64,000 nt of DNA, taken from assembly GCF_001613405.1 (NCBI RefSeq), contig NZ_BDCH01000020.1:124001-188000 (forward strand), in the 5' to 3' direction. The notes under the pieces were generated by a model. That model was not told where the DNA came from. It made no database searches and saw nothing but the letters and a program-made list of their open reading frames with translations. Each line of letters begins with the position of its first letter. The stretch's first letter is position 1. This stretch comes from Nocardia crassostreae (GTDB taxonomy: Bacteria > Actinomycetota > Actinomycetes > Mycobacteriales > Mycobacteriaceae). Positions 52,067 through 60,179 of this stretch are shown piece after piece. The position numbers were made by a program, and so were the translations under genes.

Positions 52067-53388
52067 ATTCATTCGTTCTGCTGGTGCTGGCGATCGTGCT
52101 GGTTCCGGCGGGTGGCATTTTCGCGGCGCTGGATTCGGCGCTGAACACCATTTCGGCCGCGCGCGTGGACGATATGGTGCGCGCCGAACGCACCGGCGCG
52201 GCGAGATTGCAGCGCATCATCGCCGATCGGCCGCGCTATGTGAATCTCATGGTGCTGCTGCGCATTCTGTGCGAGATCAGCGCCACGGTGCTGCTGGCGG
52301 CGGTGCTGCTGAACTGGATGGACGAGCTCGAGGCGCTGCTGGTGACCGCGACGGTCATGGTGCTGGTCGACTATCTGGTGATCGGGGTGGGGCCGCGCAC
52401 GCTCGGCCGCCAGCACGCGTATTCGCTGGCGCTGGGCGCTTCGCTGCCCTTGCAGGCCATCGGGACCATACTGGGCCCGGTGAGCCGGTTGCTCATCCTG
52501 ATCGGTAATGCCATCACCCCCGGTAAGGGATTCCGCAACGGCCCCTTCGCTTCCGAGATCGAACTGCGCGAGGTCGTGGATCTGGCCGGTGAGCGCGGCG
52601 TGGTGGACGACGAGGAACGCCGGATGATCCAGTCGGTCTTCGAACTCGGCGAGACCGCGGCCCGCGCGGTCATGGTGCCGCGCACCGAGATGGTGTGGAT
52701 CGAGGCCGACAAGACGGCCTCGCAGGCCATGAATCTGGCGGTGCGGTCCGGGCATTCGCGGATTCCGGTGATCGGCGAGAACGCCGATGACATTCTCGGC
52801 GTCGTCTATTTGAAAGACCTTGTGCCGTACGCGGATCGGAGCAAGAAGGTGCGGGTGCGCGATGTGATGCGCCCGGCCGTCTTCGTGCCCGACTCCAAGC
52901 CGCTCGACACCCTGCTCGACGAAATGCAGCGCCGCCGCAACCATATGGCGCTGCTGGTGGACGAATACGGCGGCATTGCCGGGCTGGTCACCATCGAGGA
53001 CGTGCTCGAGGAGATCGTCGGCGAGATCATCGACGAGTACGACACCGACGAGATCAACCCGGTCGAGGATATCGGCCACGGCAAATACCATGTCTCCGCA
53101 CGACTTCCGGTGGAGGACCTGGGCGAGTTGTTCGATATGGAGATCGACGACGAGGATGTCGACACCGTCGGCGGCCTGCTCGCACACGCCCTGGGCCGCG
53201 TCCCGCTGCCGGGTTCCAAGGCCGTGATCCACGGCCTGCAGTTGCGCGGGGAGGGCGGCGCGGACACCCGCGGGCGGGTGCGGGTGCACACCGTCGTGGT
53301 GCGCCGCGCCCCGGAGAAGACCAGAACCGAACCGGCCGAACACAAGCCGGGCGGCGGCGCACACGAGGATGGAGAAGGCGATGACTGA
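52063..53388 (+). CDS. CNNM/CorC-type transporter with CBS pair (hemolysin family)
   Basis: A 441-residue membrane protein. Residues 1-180 form the DUF21/CNNM domain with three to four membrane segments, beginning FVLLVLAIVLVPAGGIFAAL. Two CBS domains follow (VMVPRTEMVWIEAD to LVPYADR, and VMRPAVFVPDSKPL to IVGEIIDEYD). Next comes the CorC_HlyC domain from about 350, with VSARLPVEDLGELF. These proteins are tied to magnesium/cobalt transport. GTG 52063 overlaps ybeY by four bases. It is the Rv2366c equivalent. Confidence 0.92.
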   Translation: MNSFVLLVLAIVLVPAGGIFAALDSALNTISAARVDDMVRAERTGAARLQRIIADRPRYVNLMVLLRILCEISATVLLAAVLLNWMDELEALLVTATVMVLVDYLVIGVGPRTLGRQHAYSLALGASLPLQAIGTILGPVSRLLILIGNAITPGKGFRNGPFASEIELREVVDLAGERGVVDDEERRMIQSVFELGETAARAVMVPRTEMVWIEADKTASQAMNLAVRSGHSRIPVIGENADDILGVVYLKDLVPYADRSKKVRVRDVMRPAVFVPDSKPLDTLLDEMQRRRNHMALLVDEYGGIAGLVTIEDVLEEIVGEIIDEYDTDEINPVEDIGHGKYHVSARLPVEDLGELFDMEIDDEDVDTVGGLLAHALGRVPLPGSKAVIHGLQLRGEGGADTRGRVRVHTVVVRRAPEKTRTEPAEHKPGGGAHEDGEGDD

Positions 53389-53698
53389 ACTGGATGCCGA
53401 GGACAACAAGCTGCTGATCCTCGCTCGTGGCGCCATGGGGCGGACCGGCGGCCGCGGCGGCGCGGCGGTGCGCGATACCGATGGGCGCACCTACGCGGCC
53501 GGTGAGGTGAGCCTGGCGGCGCTGCGGCTGACCGCCTTGCAGGCCGCCGTCGCGGCCGCCGTATCCAGTGCCGCCGAGGGATTCGAGTGCGCGGTCGTGG
53601 TCGCGGGCAAGTTCTCCGATCAGGGCGTGGCCGCGGTGCGCGAGGTATCGCCCACGGCGCGAATCATTTTCACCGATGCCAAGGGCGCGGTGTTCTAA
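53381..53698 (+). CDS. Cytidine-deaminase-like protein without zinc ligands
   Basis: A 105-residue protein at the place of Rv2365c. The core matches the deaminase fold: AVRDTDGRTYAAGEVSLAAL, then LTALQAAVAAAVSSAAEGF and a terminal strand ARIIFTDAKGAVF. However, the C/H-A-E and P-C-x-x-C zinc motifs are absent, so it should not deaminate. It may be structural or regulatory. ATG 53381 follows GGAGAAGG and overlaps the CNNM gene by eight bases; 53369 is also possible. Confidence 0.75.
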   Translation: MTELDAEDNKLLILARGAMGRTGGRGGAAVRDTDGRTYAAGEVSLAALRLTALQAAVAAAVSSAAEGFECAVVVAGKFSDQGVAAVREVSPTARIIFTDAKGAVF

Positions 53699-53791
53699 GT
53701 GCTGGAGGGTCCCGTCGAGGGCGATCCGGCGACCCGGCCCGGCATTCCCGAGGGCTTCGATCTGGAAACCGAGTCGGAGGTATTCGAGTGA
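53699..53791 (+). CDS. Small acidic ORF bridging to era (30 residues)
   Basis: GTG at 53699 directly follows the stop of the deaminase-like gene, and its TGA (53789-53791) overlaps the GTG of era in GTGA. The product is acidic (LEGPVEGDPATRPGIPEG, then FDLETESEVFE). Exact abutment at both ends is what a translated operon gene would show, although 30 codons could occur by chance. Its role may be to couple translation of era to the upstream gene. Confidence 0.4.
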   Translation: MLEGPVEGDPATRPGIPEGFDLETESEVFE

Positions 53792-54729
53792 GCAATTCCA
53801 AGGACGAATTCCGTTCGGGCTTCGTATGTTTCGTGGGCCGTCCGAATACCGGCAAGTCCACGCTGACCAATGCCCTGGTGGGGCAGAAGATCGCCATCAC
53901 CTCCTCGCGCCCGCAGACCACCCGGCACACCATTCGCGGCATCGTGCACCGCGAGCACGCCCAGCTCATCCTGGTCGACACCCCCGGTCTGCACCGCCCG
54001 CGCACCCTGCTCGGCCAGCGCCTCAATGATCTGGTGCGCGATACCTATTCCGAGGTCGACGTCATCGCCATCTGCATTCCGGCGGACGAGAAGATCGGTC
54101 CGGGCGACCGCTGGATCGTGGAGCAGGTCAAGCTCATGGCCCCCAAGACCACCCTGCTCGGCGTGGTCACCAAGATCGACAAGGTGAGCCGCGACCAGGT
54201 CGCCCACCAGCTCATGGCGGTCTCCCAGCTGCTCGGCCCCGAGGCCGATGTGGTGCCGGTATCGGCCGTCAAGGGTGAACAGGTCGAGGTCCTCATCGAC
54301 GTCATCGCCTCGAAAATGCCCGAGGGCCCGGCCTTCTACCCCGACGGCGAGCTCACCGACGAGCCCGAGGAAACCCTCATGGCCGAGCTCATTCGCGAGG
54401 CCGCCCTCGAAGGCGTCCGCGACGAACTCCCGCACTCCCTCGCCGTGGTCATCGAGGAAGTCCTCGAGCGCGAAGAGAACGAAGACGAATCCGAGGGCAA
54501 ACGCTCCGCCCCCGGCATGCTCGACGTCCACGCCCTCCTCTACGTCGAACGCCCCAGCCAGAAGGCCATCATCATCGGCAAGGGCGGCTCCCGCCTGAAA
54601 GAAGTAGGCACCAACGCCCGCAAACAAATCGAGCACATCCTGGGCGTCCGCATCTACCTCCACCTGCACGTGAAAGTAGCCAAAGACTGGCAGCGCGACC
54701 CCAAGCAACTAGGCAAACTCGGCTTCTAA
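53788..54729 (+). CDS. era: GTPase Era
   Basis: A 313-residue GTPase for 30S ribosome assembly. G motifs: GRPNTGKST (G1), DTPGL (G3) and TKIDKV (G4). The C-terminal KH domain has IIIGKGGSRLKEVG. Residues 220-240 carry an acidic insertion (EREENEDESEGKR) before the KH domain. GTG 53788 is used, overlapping the small upstream ORF. It ends the phoH-ybeY-CNNM-CDA-era operon. Confidence 0.95.
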   Translation: MSNSKDEFRSGFVCFVGRPNTGKSTLTNALVGQKIAITSSRPQTTRHTIRGIVHREHAQLILVDTPGLHRPRTLLGQRLNDLVRDTYSEVDVIAICIPADEKIGPGDRWIVEQVKLMAPKTTLLGVVTKIDKVSRDQVAHQLMAVSQLLGPEADVVPVSAVKGEQVEVLIDVIASKMPEGPAFYPDGELTDEPEETLMAELIREAALEGVRDELPHSLAVVIEEVLEREENEDESEGKRSAPGMLDVHALLYVERPSQKAIIIGKGGSRLKEVGTNARKQIEHILGVRIYLHLHVKVAKDWQRDPKQLGKLGF

Positions 54730-54770
54730 CCCCCGCTCCCCAGCGCGGCAGCACGTCGATCTCCCCAGTC

Positions 54771-54832
54771 CACACCCCATGTCGCAGGTCCACACCCTGT
54801 GTAGAGGGTGTGCACCCGCGATACGGGGTGTG
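54771..54832. terminator. Nested hairpins between era and the amidase gene
   Basis: An inner perfect stem CACACCCT (54791-54798) with AGGGTGTG (54805-54812) lies inside an outer pair CACACCCC (54771-54778) with GGGGTGTG (54825-54832). The genes on either side are convergent, so this could stop transcription from both. No T-run follows, so confidence is moderate. Confidence 0.5.
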
Positions 54833-54881
54833 AACTCACGGGATTCCAGCTAGGCGGTGGGCGGGCACCCAGTGAGAGCCA

Positions 54882-54971
54882 CCCAATGTGGTGGGGTTAC
54901 CCAGTGCGGTGGGGCCACTCAAGATGGTGGGGTCACCCAGTGCGGTGGGGTCACCCAATGTGGCCGGTTAT
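54882..54971. repeat. 18-bp tandem repeat, four full copies plus a degenerate fifth
   Basis: Units at 54882, 54900, 54918, 54936 and 54954 follow the pattern CCCARTGYGGTGGGGTCA with one to four differences each. It lies in the gap between era and the amidase gene. The phase of 18 is a multiple of three but I find no supported coding frame. It is probably a slippage-generated minisatellite. Confidence 0.75.
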
Positions 54972-55002
54972 CTGGCGGGTAAGGGTCACCTGGCGGGGTG
55001 GG

Positions 55003-56424
55003 TTATGTGGCGGGGCGGGGCCACCACGGAGTGGGGCGGGATTCGTGCCATTTCAGTTCCGATTCCAGTTGGGCGGCAACGGAAACGAGGAGCTGTTCGG
55101 AGTTGGCGGGGCCCATGAGCTGGGCGCCGACGGGCAGGCCGGTGGCGGTGAAGCCTGCGGGGACGTTGACGGCGGGCCAGCCCAATACGTTCCAGGGCCA
55201 GGTGTAGGGGCAGGCGGCGGTGATGAGCGCGTCGGTGGCCCAGTTGCCGATGTCGTCGATCTCGTGCACGCCCGGGGGAGGGGTGGCCGTGGTGGGGGCC
55301 AGGACGAGGTCGTAGTCGTTGAAGAAGCGGCCGATTCGCATGCGCAGCAGCGGTTCCGCCTGGCGGGCGGCGAACAGCAGGGGTCCCAGGACGCGGCCGG
55401 TGAGTGCGTTGGATTTGGTGCGCGGATCGACGACCGCGCCGGGCAGGCGGTCCAGGGCCTCGCGGATGCCCACCATGGAGCGCGGCAGGAAGGTCGCGCC
55501 CATGAGCACGCCGTAGTCCAGATCCGCGACGGTCACCTCGTGCCCCAGGCGGCGCAGTGTGTTCGCGGTCGCGTGCACCCGCGCCTCCACCTCGCGGTCG
55601 AGCGCGGTCTTGGTGGCGGTGAAGGGGATTCGCAGCGACAGGGCGATGCGCAGGCGGCCCGGATCGCGGCCGACGGCTGCCGAGACGTTCAGGGCGGGCG
55701 GGGTGTGCTTATCGCCGGAATGCGGTCCGGCGGCGACATCGAGCAGCAGCGCCGCATCGGCGACCGTGCGCGCGAGCGGGCCGTTCACGGTGAGCCCGTA
55801 GAACGCTTCGGCCAGTGGCCAAGTGGAGATCCGCCCGCGCTGCGGCTTGATACCCACCAGGTTGTTCCACGCGGACGGGATGCGCACCGATCCGGCCCCA
55901 TCGGAACCCAGTGCGGCGGGGACCAATCCGGCTGCGACCGCCGCCGCCGATCCTCCGGAGGAGCCGCCGGGCGTATGGCCCGCGCTCCACGGATTGCGGG
56001 TGTGCCCGAAGGCATCACCGCTGGTGAACGGCAACTGCCCGAGTTCGCAGGGATTGGTCTTGCCGACGATCACCGCTCCGGCGGCCCGTAGGCGCCGGAC
56101 CGATTCGGCATCCTCGGTCTTGGCCGGAAAATCCCCGCCGCAGCCGAAAGCCGTTGGCGTCCCGGCGAGATCGGTGTCGTCCTTGATGGCGATGGGCACC
56201 CCGAGCAGCGGCGCCCGCTCGCCCGCGGCGATCCTGCGATCCGCCTCGGCCGCCTCCACGAGCGCCGCTTCCCGCCGCACGATCCGGAAGGCATTGAGCG
56301 TGCTCTGACTGGCGTCGATGCGATCTAGTGCCGCACCGGTCGCCGCCACCGAGGTGACCTCACCCTTCACCAATGCCGCCGCCAGTGCCGCCAGCCCGTA
56401 TTCGTCAACCGACGCCGTCGTCAT
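55003..56424 (-). CDS. Amidase (amidase-signature family)
   Basis: A 473-residue serine amidase. The Ser-cisSer-Lys triad is visible: Lys in GVPIAIKDDTD, and Ser residues in GHTPGGSSGGSAAA and GSDGAGSVRIPSAW. It hydrolyses an amide of unknown identity. It is the equivalent of amiA2, which lies between era and recO in M. tuberculosis, also in opposite orientation. ATG 56424 is used. Confidence 0.93.
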   Translation of the reverse strand: MTTASVDEYGLAALAAALVKGEVTSVAATGAALDRIDASQSTLNAFRIVRREAALVEAAEADRRIAAGERAPLLGVPIAIKDDTDLAGTPTAFGCGGDFPAKTEDAESVRRLRAAGAVIVGKTNPCELGQLPFTSGDAFGHTRNPWSAGHTPGGSSGGSAAAVAAGLVPAALGSDGAGSVRIPSAWNNLVGIKPQRGRISTWPLAEAFYGLTVNGPLARTVADAALLLDVAAGPHSGDKHTPPALNVSAAVGRDPGRLRIALSLRIPFTATKTALDREVEARVHATANTLRRLGHEVTVADLDYGVLMGATFLPRSMVGIREALDRLPGAVVDPRTKSNALTGRVLGPLLFAARQAEPLLRMRIGRFFNDYDLVLAPTTATPPPGVHEIDDIGNWATDALITAACPYTWPWNVLGWPAVNVPAGFTATGLPVGAQLMGPANSEQLLVSVAAQLESELKWHESRPTPWWPRPAT

Positions 56425-56534
56425 GTGAACCCCGTCTCCCTGCCGTATCTGGGAAACGTAGCGCGATTCTGGTCACACGTCCAATGTCTGTCGCCCGACT
56501 GGTGCGGGAGTGTGAGCCCCTCGAGACGCTCCTG

Positions 56535-56994
56535 TCAGGCGATGTCCTTGGCGAGGATGTACTCGACCGCTCCGGGCGGGAAATCGGGAATCTCGCCGAC
56601 AATGCGGAAGCCGTGGCCGAGATAGAACTTGGGCGCCTGGAAATCCCAGGTCTCGGTGCGCGCGGGTGCAGCCCCGCTCCCGGGCGATGTCCTCGGCAGC
56701 GGTGAGCAGCCGTCCGCCCAGTCCCGTCCCGCGATACTCCTCGTCCACCCAGAACATATCGATGACCAGCCAGTCGGCCCAGGTCCGCCCGGTGAGCCCG
56801 CCGATCATCCGCCCCTCCCGGACCAGATAGACCTGCACCGGCTCATCCCCTTGCTCGGGCAGCTGATTCAGCCGCCGCAGCACCGGCGAATGCCTGCTGT
56901 TGTACTCGTCGAGCCGTTCCTCCAGAAACGCCAGCCGCTCCTCGTCGAGCCCGGCCTCCAGCACCGGCTCGGACACTATCTCCGAATTGGTCAC
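56535..56994 (-). pseudogene. GNAT N-acetyltransferase, frameshifted
   Basis: From GTG 56994 one frame gives EGRMIGGLTGRTWADWLVID and YRGTGLGGRLLTAAEDIARE, where R-G-x-G-x-G binds acetyl-CoA. At about 56656-56665 coding moves to another frame: TETWDFQAPKFYLGHGFRIV and PDFPPGAVEYILAKDIA to TGA 56535-56537. The minus strand reads CGCGCGCACC at the junction; one more CG would join the frames exactly. It is therefore a two-base loss from a CG run, as also inferred in the kinase at 40.6 kb. An intact product would be about 153 residues. Confidence 0.85.
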
Positions 56995-56999
56995 CGCCC

Positions 57000-57352
57000 C
57001 ATCATGATCGCCCCCACACCCCGACGGCCAGAGATTTACCGCCCGCCCGGCACCGGCGTCACCGCCGATCACGTTTGCACGCAGCCTGGGCAGCACTGCG
57101 ACCCGAGCCGAGTCGGATCCGCGGAGGATCCTTGGTCCGCACAGATTTCCGGCCTCCGCGACCGCTACGGCCGCACGAACGGACTACGCCCGTAGCGGGT
57201 TCGCATGGGCGGACTGCGTTCGCAGGGGCGCGTGGATGGATGGTGCTTGCGGGCGGACTGTGTTCGCGGGGCGCGTGGGGCGGGATTGCGCTCTGGGCGG
57301 ACGCGCGGCGACACTGTGCTCCCGGGTCGGTCCTTCGTGCGAGACTGTTGCG
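57000..57352. other. Gap upstream of recO with an imperfect repeat
   Basis: No gene is supported here. A unit of 28-29 bases beginning GGGCGGACTG and ending GGGGCGCGTGG occurs at 57207-57235 and 57251-57278 with one mismatch and one missing base. A looser copy may precede it. The rest is GC-rich with no clear promoter. Confidence 0.5.
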
Positions 57353-58126
57353 GTGCGGTTGTATCGGGATCATGCGGTGGTGTTGCGCCAGCACAAGCTG
57401 GGCGAGGCCGACCGTATCGTCACCCTCCTGACCCGCCAGCACGGTCTGGTTCGCGCGGTCGCCAAGGGTGTGCGCCGCACTCGCTCCAAATTCGGGGCGC
57501 GACTGGAGCCCTTCGCCTATATCGACGTGCAACTACACCCCGGCCGCAATCTCGACGTCGTCACCCAGGTCCACACCGTCGAATCCTTCGCCGCCGATAT
57601 CGTCGCCGACTACGGCCGCTACACCACCGCCTGCGCCGTCCTGGAAACCGCCGAACGCCTGGCCGGTGAGGAGCGCGCCCCGGCTCCCCGCCTGCACACC
57701 CTCACCGCCGGCGCCCTGCGCGCCGTCGCCCTCGGCCAGCGCCCCCATGGACTGATCCTCGACGCATTCCTCCTACGCGCCATGGGTTTCGCGGGTTGGG
57801 CGCCCGCCCTCGACGATTGCGCCCGCTGCGCCACCCCCGGCCTGCACCGCGCTTTCCATGTAGCCGCCGGTGGCGCGGTCTGCGTCCACTGCCGCCCCCC
57901 GGGCGCGGCCACCCCCATGGTCGGCGTCCTCGACCACATGAGTGCCCTGCACCGCGGCGACTGGTCCGGCGTCAATGCGATCCCTGACCACATGCGCCGC
58001 CAAGCGAGCGGCTTGATCGCAGCCCATCTGCAATGGCATCTGGAACGCCAACTCCGCACGCTGCCATTGATCGAACGCACCCGCCCCCACGAGGCCCTCG
58101 AGCACGCCGAATCCACCGTCGGCTGA
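57353..58126 (+). CDS. recO: DNA repair protein RecO
   Basis: A 257-residue RecO, which loads RecA on gapped DNA with RecR. The OB-fold N-terminus reads LYRDHAVVLRQHKLGEADRI and VRAVAKGVRRTRSKFGARLE (in blocks). The helical domain carries a C-x2-C ... C-x2-C zinc site (DDCARCATPGLH, AVCVHCRPPG). GTG 57353 is at the conserved start. It corresponds to Rv2362c. Confidence 0.93.
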   Translation: MRLYRDHAVVLRQHKLGEADRIVTLLTRQHGLVRAVAKGVRRTRSKFGARLEPFAYIDVQLHPGRNLDVVTQVHTVESFAADIVADYGRYTTACAVLETAERLAGEERAPAPRLHTLTAGALRAVALGQRPHGLILDAFLLRAMGFAGWAPALDDCARCATPGLHRAFHVAAGGAVCVHCRPPGAATPMVGVLDHMSALHRGDWSGVNAIPDHMRRQASGLIAAHLQWHLERQLRTLPLIERTRPHEALEHAESTVG

Positions 58127-58170
58127 TCGTCCCGCGCTGTCCGCCGAGCACTTCCCGATCGCGGAGGGCG

Positions 58171-58869
58171 TTGACAGCGGCCGGTGCGAGTGCTGCGCTG
58201 GAAGACATAGGCGACCGCACCGCTGATGAACTGGTCGCGCAGGCCCGGAGTGAGATCTCGGCCGCCGCGACCTCCAATCGATTCCTGGATCTATTGGAAA
58301 GGCGGGAGATTCCGCGGGAACGGCTGGAGTGGCTGGCGGGGGAGGAATATCGGATCGTCGGCAGTGACCGGCGAAGTTTCGCGCTCCTGGGGGCTCGGTA
58401 TCCGGAGCCGCCGTCCGGGCAGCTGTTTCTGTCGTTGGCGCAGGGGGAGGCGCAGGCTCTAGCCTTGTTGTTCGACTTCGCGGCGGCGCTCGGTCTGAGT
58501 GAGAAGGATCTGCGGGCGTACGAGCCGCAGCCGTTCGCTCAGGCGTATGCGGCTTATATCGCGCAGCGGGCGATGTTCGGAACGGCGGCCGAGGTGGCGC
58601 TTGCCATGGTGGCGAATCTGGAGGAATGGGGATCGTATTGCGGGCGAGCCGCTTCGGCGCTCGGCTCGCGTTACGGGATGGGTGATTCGGCGATCCGGTT
58701 CTTCGGGTTCTTTGCCGAATCCCCACCGGGATTCGCCGAACAGGCCACCGCGGTGATCGCGTCGGGTCTGGCCGCGGGAGAGGATCCCGGCGATATCGCC
58801 CGCGCACCGCGGCTGCTGCATGCCTACGAAACGGCCTTCTGGAATTCCCTGGTCGAGGGTCTGCCCTGA
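58171..58869 (+). CDS. TenA/PqqC-like helical protein
   Basis: A 232-residue all-helical protein resembling the TenA/THI-4/PqqC haem-oxygenase-like fold: NRFLDLLERREIPRERLEWL, RSFALLGARYPEPPSGQLFL and MVANLEEWGSYCGRAASAL. TenA members hydrolyse aminopyrimidines or thiamin, others act as oxidases, and some are only annotated as regulators. I cannot identify the catalytic Cys/Glu set with certainty. TTG 58171 has GGAGG close by. It sits between recO and uppS, where mycobacteria have no such gene. Confidence 0.65.
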   Translation: MTAAGASAALEDIGDRTADELVAQARSEISAAATSNRFLDLLERREIPRERLEWLAGEEYRIVGSDRRSFALLGARYPEPPSGQLFLSLAQGEAQALALLFDFAAALGLSEKDLRAYEPQPFAQAYAAYIAQRAMFGTAAEVALAMVANLEEWGSYCGRAASALGSRYGMGDSAIRFFGFFAESPPGFAEQATAVIASGLAAGEDPGDIARAPRLLHAYETAFWNSLVEGLP

Positions 58870-58965
58870 CCGTTCGGTCGGCCCGATGCGCGGAGTTCGT
58901 GATGGTGTTGTGCGAATCCCGTGGTCGAAGTCGGGCGGGTTGGGGCGTCGGGCAGGATAGGGGGC

Positions 58966-59760
58966 GTGATCGGTAACCGTAAGCCCTCCACAGCACTGCG
59001 CACTGTTCGCCCGCCGACGCCGCATCCGTCGGGGGCGACGCCGCCCGCCATTCCGGCGGAGTTCGTGCCCAAGCATGTGGCGCTGGTGATGGATGGGAAC
59101 GGGCGGTGGGCGCAGGAGCGCGGGTTGCCGCGGACCGCGGGGCACGAGCGGGGCGAGGCCGTGCTCATGGATACGGTCGAGGGCTGTATCGAGATCGGGG
59201 TGAAGTGGCTGTCGGCTTACGCGTTCTCCACCGAGAACTGGAAGCGGAGTCCGGACGAGGTGCGGTTCCTCATGGGGTTCAACCGGGATGTGATCCGGCG
59301 GCGGCGCGACGAGATGCACGAGATGGGGGTTCGCGTGCGGTGGGCGGGGCGGCGACCGCGGTTGTGGCGCAGCGTGATCAAGGAATTGGAGATCGCGGAG
59401 GAGCTCACCCAGGACAACACCGTGATGACGCTCACCATGTGCGTCAATTACGGCGGGCGGGCCGAGATCGCCGATGCCGCACGGGAAATCGCGCGGCGGG
59501 TGGCGGCGGGGGAGCTGGATCCGGAGAAGGTGAACGAGGCGACCATCGCGCGGTATCTGGATGAACCGGATATGCCGGATGTGGATCTGTTCCTGCGGCC
59601 CTCGGGTGAGCTGCGGTCCTCGAACTTCCTGATCTGGCAGTCGGCGTATGCCGAATTCGTGTTCCAGCACACGCTTTTCCCGGATTTCGATCGCCGCAAC
59701 CTGTGGGAGGCGTGCCTCGAGTACACCAAGCGGGATCGCCGGTTCGGCGGCGTGAAGTGA
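58966..59760 (+). CDS. uppS: Isoprenyl transferase (long-chain Z-polyprenyl diphosphate synthase)
   Basis: A 264-residue cis-prenyltransferase that makes the polyprenyl diphosphate carrier for peptidoglycan and arabinogalactan synthesis. The catalytic motif is LVMDGNGRWAQERGLPRTAGH, with the diphosphate-binding arginines in LFLRPSGELRSSNFLIWQ (each shown in part). GTG 58966 follows a GGATAGGGGC sequence. It matches Rv2361c (decaprenyl-diphosphate synthase). Confidence 0.93.
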   Translation: MIGNRKPSTALRTVRPPTPHPSGATPPAIPAEFVPKHVALVMDGNGRWAQERGLPRTAGHERGEAVLMDTVEGCIEIGVKWLSAYAFSTENWKRSPDEVRFLMGFNRDVIRRRRDEMHEMGVRVRWAGRRPRLWRSVIKELEIAEELTQDNTVMTLTMCVNYGGRAEIADAAREIARRVAAGELDPEKVNEATIARYLDEPDMPDVDLFLRPSGELRSSNFLIWQSAYAEFVFQHTLFPDFDRRNLWEACLEYTKRDRRFGGVK

Positions 59761-60164
59761 GCGACGAGCTGACTCCGGCCGAGGAGTTGCAGGCCCGCGC
59801 TGGGGCGTGCCTGGGCCGGTACGACGTCGATGTGCGCATCGAGGACGGCGGCCTCGGCTTCGAATTCGACGGTGCGCTGTGCTCATTGCGCGCGGTCAAC
59901 CTCGCGCCGGGCCTGGATGTGCTCACGCTGACCTGTGTGCTGGCCTGGGACCGGCCGCTGAAACCGCAGCTGCACAAGCGCGTTGCCGAACGCAATGCCG
60001 CGCTGCAGTTCGGCTCGATCACCGTCGTCGGCCACGACAAGCAGGCCGATGTGATCCTGCGCTACACCTTCCCGGCGGCCGGTCTGGACGACGAGGCGCT
60101 CACCACCATGCTGCTGCTGGTGCTCTCCGGCGCGGGCCGCGCGCGCCAGGGCCTGCTGCCCTGA
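59757..60164 (+). CDS. Conserved hypothetical protein (Rv2360c position)
   Basis: A 135-residue protein overlapping the uppS stop in GTGA. It may belong to the YbjN/type III secretion chaperone-like fold: VDVRIEDGGLGFEFDGALCS, LDVLTLTCVLAWDRPLKPQL and NAALQFGSITVV have the alternating strands and helices of that group. No enzymatic motif is visible. Coupled to uppS in the same way as in mycobacteria. Confidence 0.7.
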   Translation: MSDELTPAEELQARAGACLGRYDVDVRIEDGGLGFEFDGALCSLRAVNLAPGLDVLTLTCVLAWDRPLKPQLHKRVAERNAALQFGSITVVGHDKQADVILRYTFPAAGLDDEALTTMLLLVLSGAGRARQGLLP

Positions 60165-60179
60165 CGCGCCGAAACCCGT

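Noticed and set aside
54882..54971. CRISPR array
   Set aside because: The 18-bp units are directly joined without spacers and no cas gene is near.
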